This document shows positions 14,201-27,810 of a stretch of 64,000 nt of DNA, one piece after another. The notes below the pieces were generated by a model, which did no database searches, was not told the DNA's origin, and saw only the letters and a program-made list of their open reading frames with translations. The translations under genes were made by a program, and so were the position numbers. Each line of letters opens with the position of its first letter. Position 1 is the first letter of the stretch. Origin of the DNA: Cardinalis cardinalis (Eukaryota > Chordata > Aves > Passeriformes > Cardinalidae); NCBI GenBank assembly GCA_014549065.1, contig JACDOX010000003.1, forward strand, positions 17,487,877-17,551,876. Reading direction: 5' to 3'.

Positions 14201-16982
14201 ACCTAGTAGCAGATGTTACTTGATTTAAGGGAAGAGAAGGAGGGTCAAGACTTGAGAATTTTTTTACTGACAGTCATTGTAACTGCCTGCACTATTAAAG
14301 CTTTGGTCTTCAAATGAAATCCAGACCAACATATTTATCACTCCTCTGCAACCCCATTTTTGCAGAAGGCACATTGATACTTGGAGAAGTGAAGAACCCA
14401 CTTCTCAATGATAGCATGGACTATGAATCTTAGAAGTTGCTGGTACAGAAACAACTTCTGGGAATAAATCTAATTAGGAAATCANGAAACCTCTAACCCT
14501 AGAAACTAAAAATACCTGGTATGTAGGATTTAGCTCTTCTAAGAACAGTGTGACAGGAAGCCATGAGGGGGCATTCTGCTAGATTTGGTCATACAAATGT
14601 AGCCAGAATAAAAAATTCTGCACTATAACTGAAACAGGACTGCAAATGCTAAGGTGCTTTCTGAAATACATAATTACTCAGTTTCAAATCTGCCTATGTC
14701 ACCATCCAAAACATTGATCTAGGAAAAGCATTTGAAATACTTATATTTACTGCACCTAATTCCAGTAAGCAATGACTAGAAAAGAGGAGCACACACTTCC
14801 TGGAAAATTCACATCAGAATTATCCTTCAATGTCATACATTCTTTAAAATCTAGGATAAAGCAATCTAATAGATCACCAATGATACTTTAAGGCATTTTT
14901 TGAAGTCCACATGTTTTGGAAACGCTATAATTAAAGTACCATCCATGCAGAGAGACAGAGAAACAGTTCATTGCTTTCAAATATAGTTAGGGCTCCAACT
15001 AGGCACAGAAACTTTCTTATGCCCTTTTCATGCCCACAGCTCTGGGATCAGGACTCAATTGTTGAGCAAACTTCTTCAAAACTTTACCAGCTTCAACTCA
15101 TGACAGAGCTGCACGACTCATTCCTGGATTCATTTTCCCTAATGTTTTTGTATAATGCATAGGCTCTAAAAATACTCCACAAAAGCTGAAAAGCATAAAA
15201 AGCTAGCTAATCTTTATGGCAGGACAAGTTATTTTTGTCATACACTAAGAAAGAGATATATGCATGTGGCAGAAACACAAATAGATTTGCTTTACTGTAA
15301 TAGACTTTGTTGTTTTATTTTGACCTTTTAAAATGTTTAGATAAGGTCANAGTAAAATTAACAGGCAGTAATCACCCTCTCCAAAGTAACTCTAAGTAAA
15401 TCCATACTGCTTCTCCATTAAGAATTCCATAGGCCACTGCATACAAATTTAGGAATTCCAGCAGGCCATTGAATGCTTGCTCCAAAAATCAGTTTGGAGC
15501 CAATTTTATCAAATGCCAGGAATGAGGAGTGAACTCCTTCATGTTTACTCCATGCTGCTCTGGCAGGGAGCCAACAATAGCAAAGGAACTTGGAACTGCA
15601 GGACGAAATCCCCATTTGTCTCCCCCTCGTAGTCATAAAACTGTTTATGCAGATAAAAGGACTGACAATCGTATCAAGTGCTGTACACTGAATTACTGAA
15701 AGCTTCCAAACACCTTTTCTTAAGGAAATTTATAGCCTTAAACAATCAGTTTCTTAACAGACAGCATGAGAATTTTTGCCACAAGTAAAGTATGAGNAAA
15801 ATACGTTGAATTGTTGTTCTGTGGCAGGGTATGATTCTTTCTTACTTTGCACGAGAAATACAGTCTCAGAGTTACCAGCCTTATATTACACAAGGAGAAA
15901 TATAACCCAGAAGATTCACACTGTTTGTATCAAGAAAAGAAGAAATTATGCATGCAATGTGGAAGGAAAAAAATAAGAATGACAGGTGGCAGACTCAAAA
16001 TTGTTTTAACACAAGTTCTGTTGCTACACCAACTGCTGTGGAGAAGGCTAAAACAAGCAGGGAATAGAAATATGTTTTAATTGCTGCACTATTTACTTTT
16101 GTAAGCAATGTGACAGTAGTCACATTTAAAGTACCAGACTAAGTAAAAGCAAAAGGATTTAGAAAGCTAAGATGGAACAATTTCTGATTGAATCTTCACA
16201 TTTCTCCTAAACTGTTTTTTCTCACATCAGAAATATTATTAAGAATCTATAAATGACCCCGGCACCCAGCAGGTCGATAATAGAAATGCCAGCTTCAGCA
16301 GCTTTCCCTGGTGCTCACAGCCTTCCCACATGTACCCCATTTTCTTACTCCCACTTGTTTATGCCAGAATAACTAGTATAATTAAAAGCCTAATATGTAC
16401 AGGGTTAAAAAATGTCAATTCTTCTTTCTTTATGTGCTGCTTTCACGCTGAATTAATTCAGACATTCAATTTACAAAGTTCTACAGAAACACTTTTTCTT
16501 AAAGACCTGGAGCAAGGAGAACTGTGATCACATTTTTAAGACAGCTTTGCTACAAGAAAGGCATCTCATGGAACTAAACAGACCACAAGGGAGAAAACGA
16601 GTCCTGCATTACAGCTTTGTTGCTCTGCACAGCTGGTGACATTTCCCACAGATGTCCCTACTAAACATCAATAAAATGGAACAGCACAGAAAAAACAAAA
16701 GATAAATTACATATGTCATTTGACATGGGTCATACCTCAGGTGTCAATGCTTCAAGTATCAGTGCAACAGGAAAATAATAGCAATGAACTTGGAAGAGAT
16801 AAAACAGAGAAGAAAATTCTAAGTCCCATGAACACACATAACAATCTACAGGATTTTGTCAAGGATTTTCAGCCTCCAGTAGTCTAAAGAAAAAAAAAAA
16901 TCAAGATTCTAAATGTGGATTTAGAAACGTTACCAGAGAATAGAATAAGCAAATAGATCAGCATTTAACAGCTCTTACAAGT
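11223..16982. other. AT-rich non-coding DNA
   Basis: No gene, RNA or transposon recognised. A short (AT)n run lies at about 11590-11604. Short frames on either strand (100 codons at 12136-12438 plus; 62 codons at 13076-13264 minus) show no motif and no convincing splice sites. Confidence 0.6.
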
Positions 16983-17370
16983 TTAAAGACTGCAAAGAGC
17001 CTGCAAGGGCCCTAAGAGGGTCTGTCCTGGAGGCTTGTCTGCCTGGGCTGGGGGCCAAGGCAGGGAGTGCAGCTGCAGCCTGTCCAGGCTGTCCCCCTCC
17101 CTTCCCTGCACAGCCTGGGCCAAAGCCCCTTCCCGTGGGAGCTGCATTTCAGCTGAGCCTCTACTATCAGCCCTCCTGCTCATCCTGGGTCCTGTTTATG
17201 CAGCCCACCGTGCCCAACAGCCTGGCCTGGGCTCAGGGGCCCTGCCTGGCCATCCCGAGGCTGTGCTTGCCCTCTGCTCCATCACCCTGGTGTCCTGGCT
17301 CAGCCTCTCTCAGGGAGCAGCCAGCCCTCACTGCTCCCTGTCTCATGTTCTTTTCCTCTCGTATTCATGA
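16983..17370. other. GC-rich, CpG-poor block, possible old retroelement or retro-insert
   Basis: About 390 bases with much higher GC content than the surrounding AT-rich DNA and sharp edges. CpG is rare, with only a handful of sites, while CCTG, CAGC and GGCC words abound. This is the pattern expected of a formerly GC-rich, methylated insert whose CpGs have decayed, rather than of an active promoter. Frames of 111 codons (plus, 17035-17370) and 66 codons (minus, 16983-17183) overlap it, probably because GC-rich DNA has few stops. I could not assign a family, and I see no clear TG...CA ends or target-site duplication. Alternatives are an LTR remnant or a fragment of a processed pseudogene. Confidence 0.45.
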
Positions 17371-20300
17371 GGGAATAGAAATGACAGGACATGATTTATA
17401 CNGGTCTAATTAAAACTGGAATAACTCTTATCCAGCTAGCTTGACAAAATGAAGCTGAAAGGAAAATATAGAATAAAAACATTATTAGGTCTGNCTGATG
17501 TTTGTTGCAGGCAAATATTCCTTATGAAAATTAGACTCTGATCACATGATTTCAAGATGAATATGGAAAGGATGGTGTNTGTCACCACTGACATGACAGG
17601 AAAACTTCATCTTTGACTAGAAATTTAAATAACTGGCTGGCAATCCTTGTATATGGTTAAAATCAGCTGTGATGAAACAAGAGGATATCAACTAAAACAC
17701 TGAAGCTTAAAGGGAGCAGATTTTTTAATAAACTTTATAAACATAACTTGAAAATGGTTAAGATTTAAAACTGTAGGATGAGTAGTAGACTAATCTGGAC
17801 AGCCTTCAAGGGAAAGGTGGTGTTTTGGTAATTCTAATCATAAATTGCTTAAATTTATTCAAATCACATAGCTCTTCCCCAGGATATTCTGCCAAGTGAC
17901 AGGCCTGCACTCACTATCTCAATTTCCCAGTCTTTAGAATGGGACCACTTATATTACACTACCAGATGCAGTTCCATCTNTTAGAAATGAAAAAAACCAA
18001 GATACTCCATAGAATTATATTNCAGAGAATCTTTGTTCTGCTATCAGGTTAGTTTTAACANATTACCTTTCTTTAAAGTTGCTTGCCATCAGGGACATAG
18101 TCCATTTCATACAGTTCTCCAAATTGCAATATCATTTTTCCATCAACAGTTATTTGTGCTAGAAAGAATAGACTTCTTTAACTANGAGTTTCTCAAAGAC
18201 AAGACAGAATGCAAAGCAAAGTAACAACCTAGTACTTGGCCTGATATAATCCCTCCAAAAACAGCCACTGCTGCTAGAGGCAGGGAGAAGGAAAGAAGAC
18301 TGTCTTTTCAATTAATGAGAAATTAATTTTCTAATGAGTATCATTTCATGCATATCCCTAATCTGAGAAAAGTCTGATCTCTCTTCATCTCAGAAGGAAT
18401 TACACATCCCCAAGGCCAGGCTATCTGCTGGATCTAATAATTGCTGGGTAACCAGAGNCATAGGATTAGAACAGAACTGTTCCAAACAACTTCTGTTGTG
18501 CCAGTTTTCTGACAAAAGGAGCTTTTCTTGTAAATTACACTGGCAACTAATGGTGCTGGATCCCTACACCAGCAGGGATCATAGGAAAGCAATGCCACAG
18601 CTGTAACTTGTTCTTCCATTAAAACCAACTGGGACCATGGAAAGCTGATCCTGAGCTTTTGCAGAGAGTCAGCATATGTTATCACATTAGCAGGGTTCTA
18701 ATGTACATGAGCATCCACACCAAGATACAGCAGGAGAAACCAAAACAGGGGGTTAAAAAATGGTAAATAATTTAAATTCTTCTTTGGGTGCTCAGTTCTG
18801 CAGTAAGACAGAAAAGAGGATAAGTAACCAAGTACAGACAAAAATAAAGTGAAAAATAGAAGGGTGGGAATATTAAAGTGATTAGGAAACAGAATGCAGA
18901 AGAAATAAACTATAAGGGAGATAAAAGAAGTTCATGGAGCAAAAAGTAAGAAATGGAACAAGCTGAGCATGCATAAACATTAATTATGGAGAATTCAGAT
19001 CCCTTCAGCTCNAGATTTTTGTTAGCGATAACATTGACTGATTCAGTTACAGATATTAAAAATTAATTAAGAACTCATAAACTCAGACAAAACCAACAAA
19101 TTCCAGTCTATGACTGAATTGAGTTGAGTGTATAAAGCTGGTAACCAATTTGGCCCTGAAAACTTTCCNGGTTAAACACTGGCAAGCTTGACAGCTTAGG
19201 GGTGATTCACAACCAGCTTTACTACCATTCCTCATTTAAACTGATTAACACAAGCAGTNAGAAAATATCTGCAGCTTGACAAGTGAAACATGGAGTTTTA
19301 CATAAAACTTTCAAGGGATTCAGAAAACATGTGTGTGTTGGCAATAAAGTATGTTTTCCATGTGGAACTACTATTTGCTGTCCCCTAAAGCCACAGTAGA
19401 AATCATGTCAGGCTGCACACAGAAAGACGTAGCTCAGCAGGCAATTTCTTAAACATGTAAAACATACAGTGGATCCAATTTCTGCCATAACAAACAGGAT
19501 CTACCTTTGGTTCTGCTTAGGAAATCTAGCAAAAGAAGTCTTTCCCAAAAGCTGAGCTGGGAAACTGTTACAAAGACAAAAAATAGAATAGTTATCTCTT
19601 AATCCAATGGATTCAGCAGCACAAAGGGGAATGATTTGCAGCTGGGGCAAGGTGCAGCACTATTTGCCCCTCCTAGAGAGAGACTGGCCTGACACAGGAG
19701 TTCCTAATAAGGCCTTAATGAGCCAGCTTCATTACCTACAGGCAGAGACCAGAGAAATGAGCACCTGCACACTTCTCACAGTTATACACTCATCTTAGCA
19801 CCCCACTATGAAAAATGCAGGGTACGCAGAATGTACAGGAACAGCAGAGCTAGAGATACTGCAGGGTGTGCTCTTGCCACCATTTGTTTTATCTTTACTG
19901 CTTCCTATTTGTCTTTTTGTATTCATAAGTTAGGAGGAAAGTCAGTCCATGCAAATTATTGGTAATCCACAAAAGTCTACCAAAAACACACTGCAAAAAT
20001 CCCCACATATGCCAGCAAACAAAAATTATGAAGAAATAGAGGTAAAAAGGGAACTTCAAAGCTTAAACATATTTAATTTGGCTAGAAATGTAAGCCATTG
20101 TGACAGACAACACAAGAGATTCTGATACTATTGAAAAAAACCCAGAATGGTATGTTTTTAATTTTTAATCACATCTCTCAGGATCAGTGTATCTTCACAC
20201 AAACAGCCTGACTTGTATATGTAGTTTCAATACTCAGAGGTTTAGCTGCCTAAAAAATGAGATCAATTTACTGTTTCTGAGTTCTTCTTCATGTGTTCAC

Positions 20301-20848
20301 CACTGTGCCTCCAGAATTTTGTGACTTACTAACCATAATAGCACACTTAGGGACCCATACATAGTCATCTGAACAGAAAAGAAAACATAGCTGCTTCTTT
20401 ATCTAAAATATTGGGCCTGAGCATTAAGCAAGAATTTACCTTTAGANACTTCATGTTTCCTTCTTTAAAAGGAAGGGTTTCTTTCTAATGGGCAGGTGGG
20501 CAAGATTACATATTTAATTATTTCCAAGGATTCATCTTAGTCATTGTTTCTTCTGCAAATTTTGAAGGGGAAGGGAACATACAGGAGAGAATTTTTCAAG
20601 TTTTGATAACATATGGAGAACTCACTGAAACCCTCCAACCTAAATTCTGAAAAATAAGTAAAATAAATACATCAGCTTTTCAAACAATGTTATTTTAGAA
20701 GAATNCTATTTATACCAGTGCACACTCATAAAACAAATATCTTATTTTGGTGAGACATGAACATTTGAAAAAATACTTTGGCATCCCATCCCAAGCCTTT
20801 AGATCAATTGTTTAATCTCCTTACCAGTAATATCTGNTGTAAAANANN

Positions 20849-20872
20849 TTCTTTTTCTTTCTTTCTTTTTCT
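20849..20872. repeat. (CTTT)n-type pyrimidine microsatellite
   Basis: Twenty-four consecutive pyrimidines built from CTTT and CTTTTT units. Several Ns lie immediately before it, consistent with a length-variable site. Confidence 0.85.
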
Positions 20873-23276
20873 GGTGTGCACAGCCATTGCCCAGCTCCTA
20901 CTCCAACTGCAACNTCTCCATGTGTGAGTGGAAAGAACGGTGTCCTCCCAGCAGGTAATTAANTGGCTGTGAGGGGTCATTTTTAGAGAGATTGAAAACA
21001 CCTGAGTGGGAGGAACAGCTGTGGGGCAGATGGCAGAACAGCCACTTGCTCCCACTCACTCAGGGCTTAAATGACAAAGTCCTAAGAGCTCTGCACTACC
21101 TTGGAAATTTNAAATGCTTATGTGAGGCAGGACTAAATGTCTCCCGGTGCTCTCTCACCTTGTTAGAGGCAGCCTCTGAGCTGAGGACTGCACCTCCTCT
21201 CTATTGAAAGAGGGAGGGAAGGGCAAAGAGGGTCTCAGCAGGAGGACACCCCTGTAGCCNGCACAGTCAGCTGCCCTCTTCCACTTTTCTTCCCACTCTA
21301 CTCTTTTCAGGTGTGATTTATCTCTTGGGTGAAAAAATGGNATTGATGGACTGAAGCAAATGATTTCAATGTGTTCAGGAGAAAACACGAGACTCAGAAC
21401 CTCAATTGTAAGAGCCATGTTGGAGAATAAAAAAGAAAAAATTAGTCTNTGCTTTGGAAAAATGTACAGTCAACCCCTCTTGACCTCAGTAGTGTAATAT
21501 TACAATCTCTGCTTTTTCAAGTTTATTCAGTTTATTTTGGGAAAATTCACAACAAAAATCACATTCAGTTCTCTTGCATGTGGCTCAGACAAAATGTGCA
21601 TTACTCTAACACAGACACTACAGGTAACCTGGAAAATTTAAATAATTCCAATGATGAAGGAACTGATACTGGCTCATGATACTAATTAAAAAATTCTGAT
21701 AATCTATTTCTGTCCCCTCACAAATTAAAACTAGAAAGCAATCTATATACAATGCAAAATGGGTCTAATTAAATTACTTTACTAAATAAATTTCTTTGCA
21801 CAGATGTCTATATTTTATTTTAATGTATTAATAAGCACCATATTATANGTATTTTTCTACATTCTTTTGTCACATCAGTACCATGCTTTATAAATTTAAA
21901 TTACCTGCAAATATGAGGATAAAAAAGTGATAAAATATGACTGGAAGCCAAAACTAACTGTCAATCCAATACTAAATATAATNTTAGCATGCTCAAAACA
22001 ATTTCTTTCTTGATATTGCATTTATTCCACCTGTGGAGTGGTTAGATTTTCACTTCCTGAAGCTAAATGTGAATCTAAGAAACCTGCATTACTGCCCTGC
22101 TTCAGGAAAAAAGAACCAAGGGAATTCCATCACATTTTATGTCTATTGTATGTTAAAGCGCCACAAGTACTTTTATCTTCCTTATGAAAAAAAGGAAATC
22201 AGACATTCCAATTGGCTAATTTCTTGCTACTCTTTATTTCTTTTCATTAATGATTTACATATAAAATGTTCTTTGAACAGATCAGACTGAGCACTTGTAA
22301 ATGATCAGTGTATTCTCTTCCTTCTAGAAACTTGCATGTGGACAAGAAACCAGCTCACTGGCTATTTTAAAGTGAAACTGGTCATATTTAAAGACTTCCA
22401 GAAAAACAGATGGATAAAAGGTTTAGTGAGGAAATATTTAATCAGAAGAGATTTAGGAAATTAATCTGTAAATGACTCCTTGCATGTGTGCTCTTTTCAT
22501 TACAGAGAAGCAATATCCCTGCTGCCAATCATCTCCCAGCATTTTCAGTGCCAAAGTGCACCTTACCCCACATTGCCTCACCAGACTTCACTGTTTTAGC
22601 AACAGCCTCCTACACTTGCAGGCCAGGTAATACAACTTTTTACATTAAAACAAAACCCAACCACCATTTCTTCCCACCCAAACTTCCCATTTTGACTCCC
22701 CTAAGGATTCCCAGGAAAGANTCTGCTTCTGGAGGTTGTTGATAGGCAAAATCCAGAGGTTACCTAATATGAGAGTTGGAGTGTGACTTTGATGTTCCAG
22801 ACATGAATGACTTGGGGGTATGTGTCTAATCTTACAATTCAGTGAAGTGAGCAAAAATAAAGAATAAAGGTCATTTTTTAACTGGCTGTATTGTTTACCA
22901 AAACAAAAATCTCACGAGACTATTATTAAATATAGTCTGTTATTAATATTATTATGCTACTTCATATTACTATTATACTACTGGTTATTTTCAAACCAGT
23001 NCTATAATGGCCTAAATTCACATCATAGCAATGCCTTACAAGCCTCACCATAATGTTAGCTTCTGAGTATTTATAGCTCCACTCTTTATATCACAGGAAA
23101 AGTATGCAGGGTCTTATACTCTGGCAAGCAGAGATCACAGTGTCAGGAAACTCTATAGTCACTTTGCTATAGTGCAGGAGCTTCAACAAATAATAAAACA
23201 CAAGCCTTAAAAAGGCAAAGCATCCAGTGTGTGGAACATCTTAATCTATTTCAGAAGAATTATTTAACCAAGTGGT

Positions 23277-23302
23277 AATGATTTCACATAGGTGAAATCA
23301 TT
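23277..23302. repeat. Perfect 11-bp inverted repeat with 4-base loop
   Basis: The left arm AATGATTTCAC (23277-23287) is exactly complementary to the right arm GTGAAATCATT (23292-23302), with ATAG between them. It could form a small cruciform or RNA hairpin, or be a paired protein-binding site. It lies inside a 69-codon minus-strand frame (23264-23473) that is otherwise unremarkable. Confidence 0.85.
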
Positions 23303-26300
23303 CTCATCAGTATTGTCAAAATTTATATGTAATTCTGAATAGAAATCTAGGCTGAAATGACTGTTTGAAACTCTAGACAGCTTTTCTTTCCAGCCCTTCC
23401 TGAGCTTATAAAATGGAACAGGTGTTGCAGTAACTGGACTTGTTCCTTTTCCCTTGAGGTAACTCTGTGCCACAAAGAAATCAAGAAGCCTCTTGCTTGC
23501 ATTTCTCCAAGCATATTAGAGAAGGCTTCACTGTGAAAATATTTGATAGAAATAATAACACTAATTTACTGCTATTCACCACAGCTGCCTTCCATCCACT
23601 TCACACTGAAACATAATTATGCCTGTGACATGCCTTTAGGGGAACCTCCCTAACTCACCATACCTATAGCATTAAAGTAACTTATTTTTGGAAAAGGTAC
23701 AACATAANTATTCCAAAACAAGCAGGTGGTTCTAAGTCTAAATTGCTCCATTGTGACAACTGCATTTCATCATTTGTGTGTACTACTCTAAAAAAATATT
23801 TTTATATTAGTAATCCAGTTGAGCGAGATCTCTAAGGGGTTAAGTAAAAAAATTGATATCCTTTCTCAGACTTCCAAATCTTTAGGAAGGATGCTCTTTC
23901 TGCCTCCAAAGAATGAAATGTAGTTATTTAAAATCCTGTTGGGATTTGTTTACACTACTATAAAATTTGGTATTTTGTGTACTCCAAGCATGGTATGACT
24001 TTAAACAAACAGTACAGTTGCTGTACTTCCCCACCTAAATATTATACCTTATCTCTGATATAAATGTAAATGTATATTCATGGTGAAGAAGAACATCTTC
24101 CATCTCTGCATGTTCTTGGCACACAAAGATTACCAGAGACAGTGCAATTTTACTGCCAGTTTATCCTCATGCTCTTTGGAAAAAGGGAAATGTGCAGATC
24201 CTCAGCTGATACGAATTGACTTTTCAAAGGAATAGGAGCGACTATTATAACTATTCATATCAGCCTCTATTCCTGTCCCTTTAAAATTCTTAATACAGGT
24301 TTTTAATGATAAAGTTATCATTACTCTTTAAAGTTTATGTTCAATGAATATCATATCATACCTGCAACCCCCAGATATAGTCCTAAAAATAAGAAAGCAC
24401 AGAGCCAAACAGGCATTAAAATTAACAATGCTTTGTCTTTTAAAAAATAGCTCAGGCTCATTTACAGCATACACTTTCTGGAATTGTATGTTCTTAGCTC
24501 TTGTAGAGAATTATCATTAGATGAATCTAGAANACTTTAGCATATTGGTATTTGACTTTAAAATCCAGGAGACTGAGCAGCCCTGAATCACAGTTCTCNA
24601 TCCTATTGCCAGCTATGGGCTAATCATTCATACATTAACCTCAGTTTGACTTGTTTTACTGACAGCAATGTGGAAATATGTGATTTATGAGGTAAAGCAA
24701 GTTTACTCCATTAGAAGAAAACTACTAAGTCAAGCACACCACANTGTGGATTAAGAGGTAAAAGGCTCATTCCCACTAGAGATTCATTCCTTTCTGAATC
24801 TAACCCTTTTTCAGCAACTGCCCACCCACATTGATTATAAAGGATTGTGTCAGCCTAAATCTTAATGCAATGTTAAGAGAGAAAATTGGATGTTTTCTGC
24901 TGGCTTCTGCAAATTTCATCCAGAATGTAAATCAGATTTTTTTATAAGATTCATTTGTTTCAGGCTATTACCTAATAATTCTAATGCTGTCAGAAAGATT
25001 ATGGAACAAACAGATTTTGTCAGGGGGATAGCCTAAATGGTTTCTTCAGGCTTCTTCCTACCCTATTTTTCTACGTGCCTGTAATTTTGGAATGATGCTA
25101 AAATTTTCATACTGTAGCTGGAATCTGAACCAGATTATTGCTTCACTACCCTGAATGGCAAATGTGGAGCCTGAACACCAGACCATCAAAGCTGAGCATT
25201 AAACTTCATGACAAACAACAGAGGAAATGTTCCATCCAACTCCCCTGTGCCCTTGCTGGAATTCTTGAAAATCCTGGCATTGTTTCTCTTTTCAGACAAT
25301 CCTGTTAACATTAGGAAACCACAAAAGTGCAAAGAACCACACAGCAATATGATTAGTAAGACACTTTGTACACTGCACAGAGAGTAAGCATCACAGAATG
25401 CAGTAAAAGCAGTGTTCTAGTACATGTGTCCTAGGGACTTGGACAGAGGAGAGGGAACTAAACTCCTGAAACTCCTGGGATAATTTTGGGCAAATTACTC
25501 AAGCTGAGCCTAGAATGCTAATTTGTTATTTTGGAGTGGTTCTGTGCTCTTAGTCNATTTGCTTTCCTTCTCCACGGTCCAAACCCATTGCAAAGGAGAG
25601 TCCAAACCTCTATGCCTTGNTCTGCCCTGGAACCAGAGCCACCAGGAGTATCCTCACTGCTCATTCTTTCAGGACAGCCCTGGGCTGAGACATTCAAACT
25701 CCAGACCTGAAGCTGTAGTAGATATCTTCACTTGAGAAATAGTGCTAATGAGTCCTGCACAAGGACTATAACAAGACAACTGTATCATTTCCAAGACCCC
25801 AGGTGGTATTTCTAATAGCTTTGTGCTGCATATTTCCAAAAGACAATTTAGTAGAGCTGTCTGGGGATCTCAGGATCTCTGTTCTGTACTGTGTAATGTA
25901 ACCAGACCCTTTTATAGTCTAGTTCTCCACCTAACACAGCACCAGCATTCCCTTCTTTATAAAAATGTAACTGCCAGAAACATTCACAAAAAATGTTGTG
26001 ACATCCAGGTATTAAATTATTTGGAGTGAAGAGAAATACACTAGAATGAGGCAACTGGAATACTTTCATTAAAAAAACCCATGATTTTGAGTGGGATAGA
26101 TACGTGCCCACAAAACAAAGCAAAACCACAGCAACTCCACAGCTCTAGAAAAGAGACAGATTCTCCAAAAATGTATTAAGAATGCCTTTATCAACAGAAG
26201 ATCAAATTATCACAGAGGGGAGAAAGGTTAGCCAATTATTGCTGGTCTAGTGCACCATAAAGAATGTTCACATCTAAAGCTGTCTTTACTATACCTCTGC

Positions 26301-27009
26301 CTCAGACTCTGGAAAAAACAGGTGATGTGTTCATTCCAGGCTTATGTTTTACCTCTGGGCAAGAAAACANTGCAGAAAAGTTTCTAAAGCTGAGCAAATC
26401 TAGAAAATGCAACATTTTGATCAATCTAGGCTCCCANTAACCACAGCTAAAGCTGCATGAATCTTAAAAAAACAACTAAGAACAAAAGAGGGAGGAAAGA
26501 AGGGGATGGGGCTTTATATGAATGCATACACCTCTAAGATGAGATAGAACACCCACCTCTGATTTCTGAGGCTTCATAATGCAATATTAAAACTGTAGTG
26601 TTGTGAACAGATTGATAAAGCTCTGCTGGGATTGCTTACAAAGTGTAAATACACTGAAATAAATCAGAATTTCTTTGCACTTCAAAATGTGTTTCTCTGC
26701 AGTGTAGACAGCCCTAATAAGTAAAGCAGCCCATCCCAGCTGACATACTTCTGCAATTCTAAACCACAATTATCCTTTTGTCTAACTGGTATGTGCATAA
26801 ATGGCTTTTTTAAAAAAAAACTTGCAAAACACAAAATACTCCTTCCCAGAAGGGAAACTGTATAGTCAGAACATCTCATTACTCTTCGAAAGAAGACAGT
26901 TATGAAAAATATGATGGGAACTTTCAGAACATACTGCATCAATCAAGTTCTGCATGAGTAATTATAATAATGTTTTGTAACATCATTAATTTTGTCGGCA
27001 GAACATGTC

Positions 27010-27303
27010 TCAGGTTTCTGAAATACAAGATTTGTTCCCCCAAAGGACATTGGCCCTCAGCATAAGTTCCTGGNGAATTTCTGTGATTCTGCTGAGAACA
27101 TCTGAGGAGTTCAAAGAAACATTTGTTTTCTGGGCTAGGATTTGGGTGTTGAGGTCACAGAAGGTATTGTCTGCAAGCTGGCTTTTTCCTTCTGTGGAAA
27201 TTGTTNTTTTGAAAGATTTCACAAAAGTGTCCAAGCTGTTAGGTGTAAGAAGGATTGTGTCAGTAAGCATTAAAATTCCTTCTTCTTCCAGTGGGAAGCC
27301 AGC
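27010..27303 (-). other. Possible exon or relic of a secreted/extracellular protein, unidentified
   Basis: This frame is open for about 97 codons between stops. The first ATG complements 27268-27270 and the TGA complements 27010-27012, giving 86 residues from the ATG. The reading is more protein-like than most short frames here: a mixed hydrophilic composition, two cysteines, and three N-glycosylation sequons (Asn-Val-Ser, Asn-Ser-Ser, Asn-Lys-Ser) in the second half. That would suit an extracellular domain, but I cannot name a family. Two codons contain N. No convincing splice acceptor or donor is visible at its ends. The plus strand is also open across the same bases (27005-27364, 119 codons), which weakens the case. 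It could be an exon, a pseudogene fragment or chance. Confidence 0.2.
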
Positions 27304-27766
27304 TCACTTCCTTATCTTTACTGCTTCTCAAATGAGAATCTATGTTTTATGGCTTTATCTTTAGATTTCAAGTGNTTTTTTTGTTTTTCTTTCTGATGTT
27401 AGTATCAAAAAGAAAGCAATTAATTTCTCTTCAAAAGTCAACATGTTGAGAATAGCTTTACTGTTATAAAAAACAACAAGATTAAGGCTTACCTTGAAAG
27501 GGCAGAAATTGAAAAAATGAGTTAAAGAACCAGTTTGTTACTGATCACATAATCTTACAGTAAATTCAGAAACTATTACAAGGGTTCATATAAGCAATGA
27601 TCCATTAAACATTTTATAAAAATAGTGAGAAAGAAAAGATAAACTTNAAGGAAAGGCCAGTAGTTGGCCACGTAAGACATATGGAAGAAAACAGATTTAG
27701 AACCAAAATGGGGAAGAGAGGACTAGAAAGGAACTAGTTATTTGAACTGACATCTCCATGGGAGAT

Positions 27767-27810
27767 ACCAGAAATGTATTGTACCAGAAATGTATTGTAC
27801 CAGAAATTGT
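27767..27810. repeat. 16-bp tandem repeat, about 2.75 copies
   Basis: The unit ACCAGAAATGTATTGT occurs twice exactly (27767-27782 and 27783-27798), followed by a partial third copy with a deletion. This is simple slippage. Confidence 0.9.

Larger units (their letters stand above)
17371..27009. other. AT-rich non-coding DNA
   Basis: Nearly 10 kb with no recognisable gene or transposon. It contains the pyrimidine tract at 20849 and the short inverted repeat at 23277, both listed separately, and a small cluster of Ns at 20837-20848 next to the tract. Confidence 0.6.

Noticed and set aside
17035..17370. 111-codon plus frame with hydrophobic segments
   Set aside because: It coincides exactly with the GC-rich block, where stops are rare; no homologue, start context or splice site was recognised.
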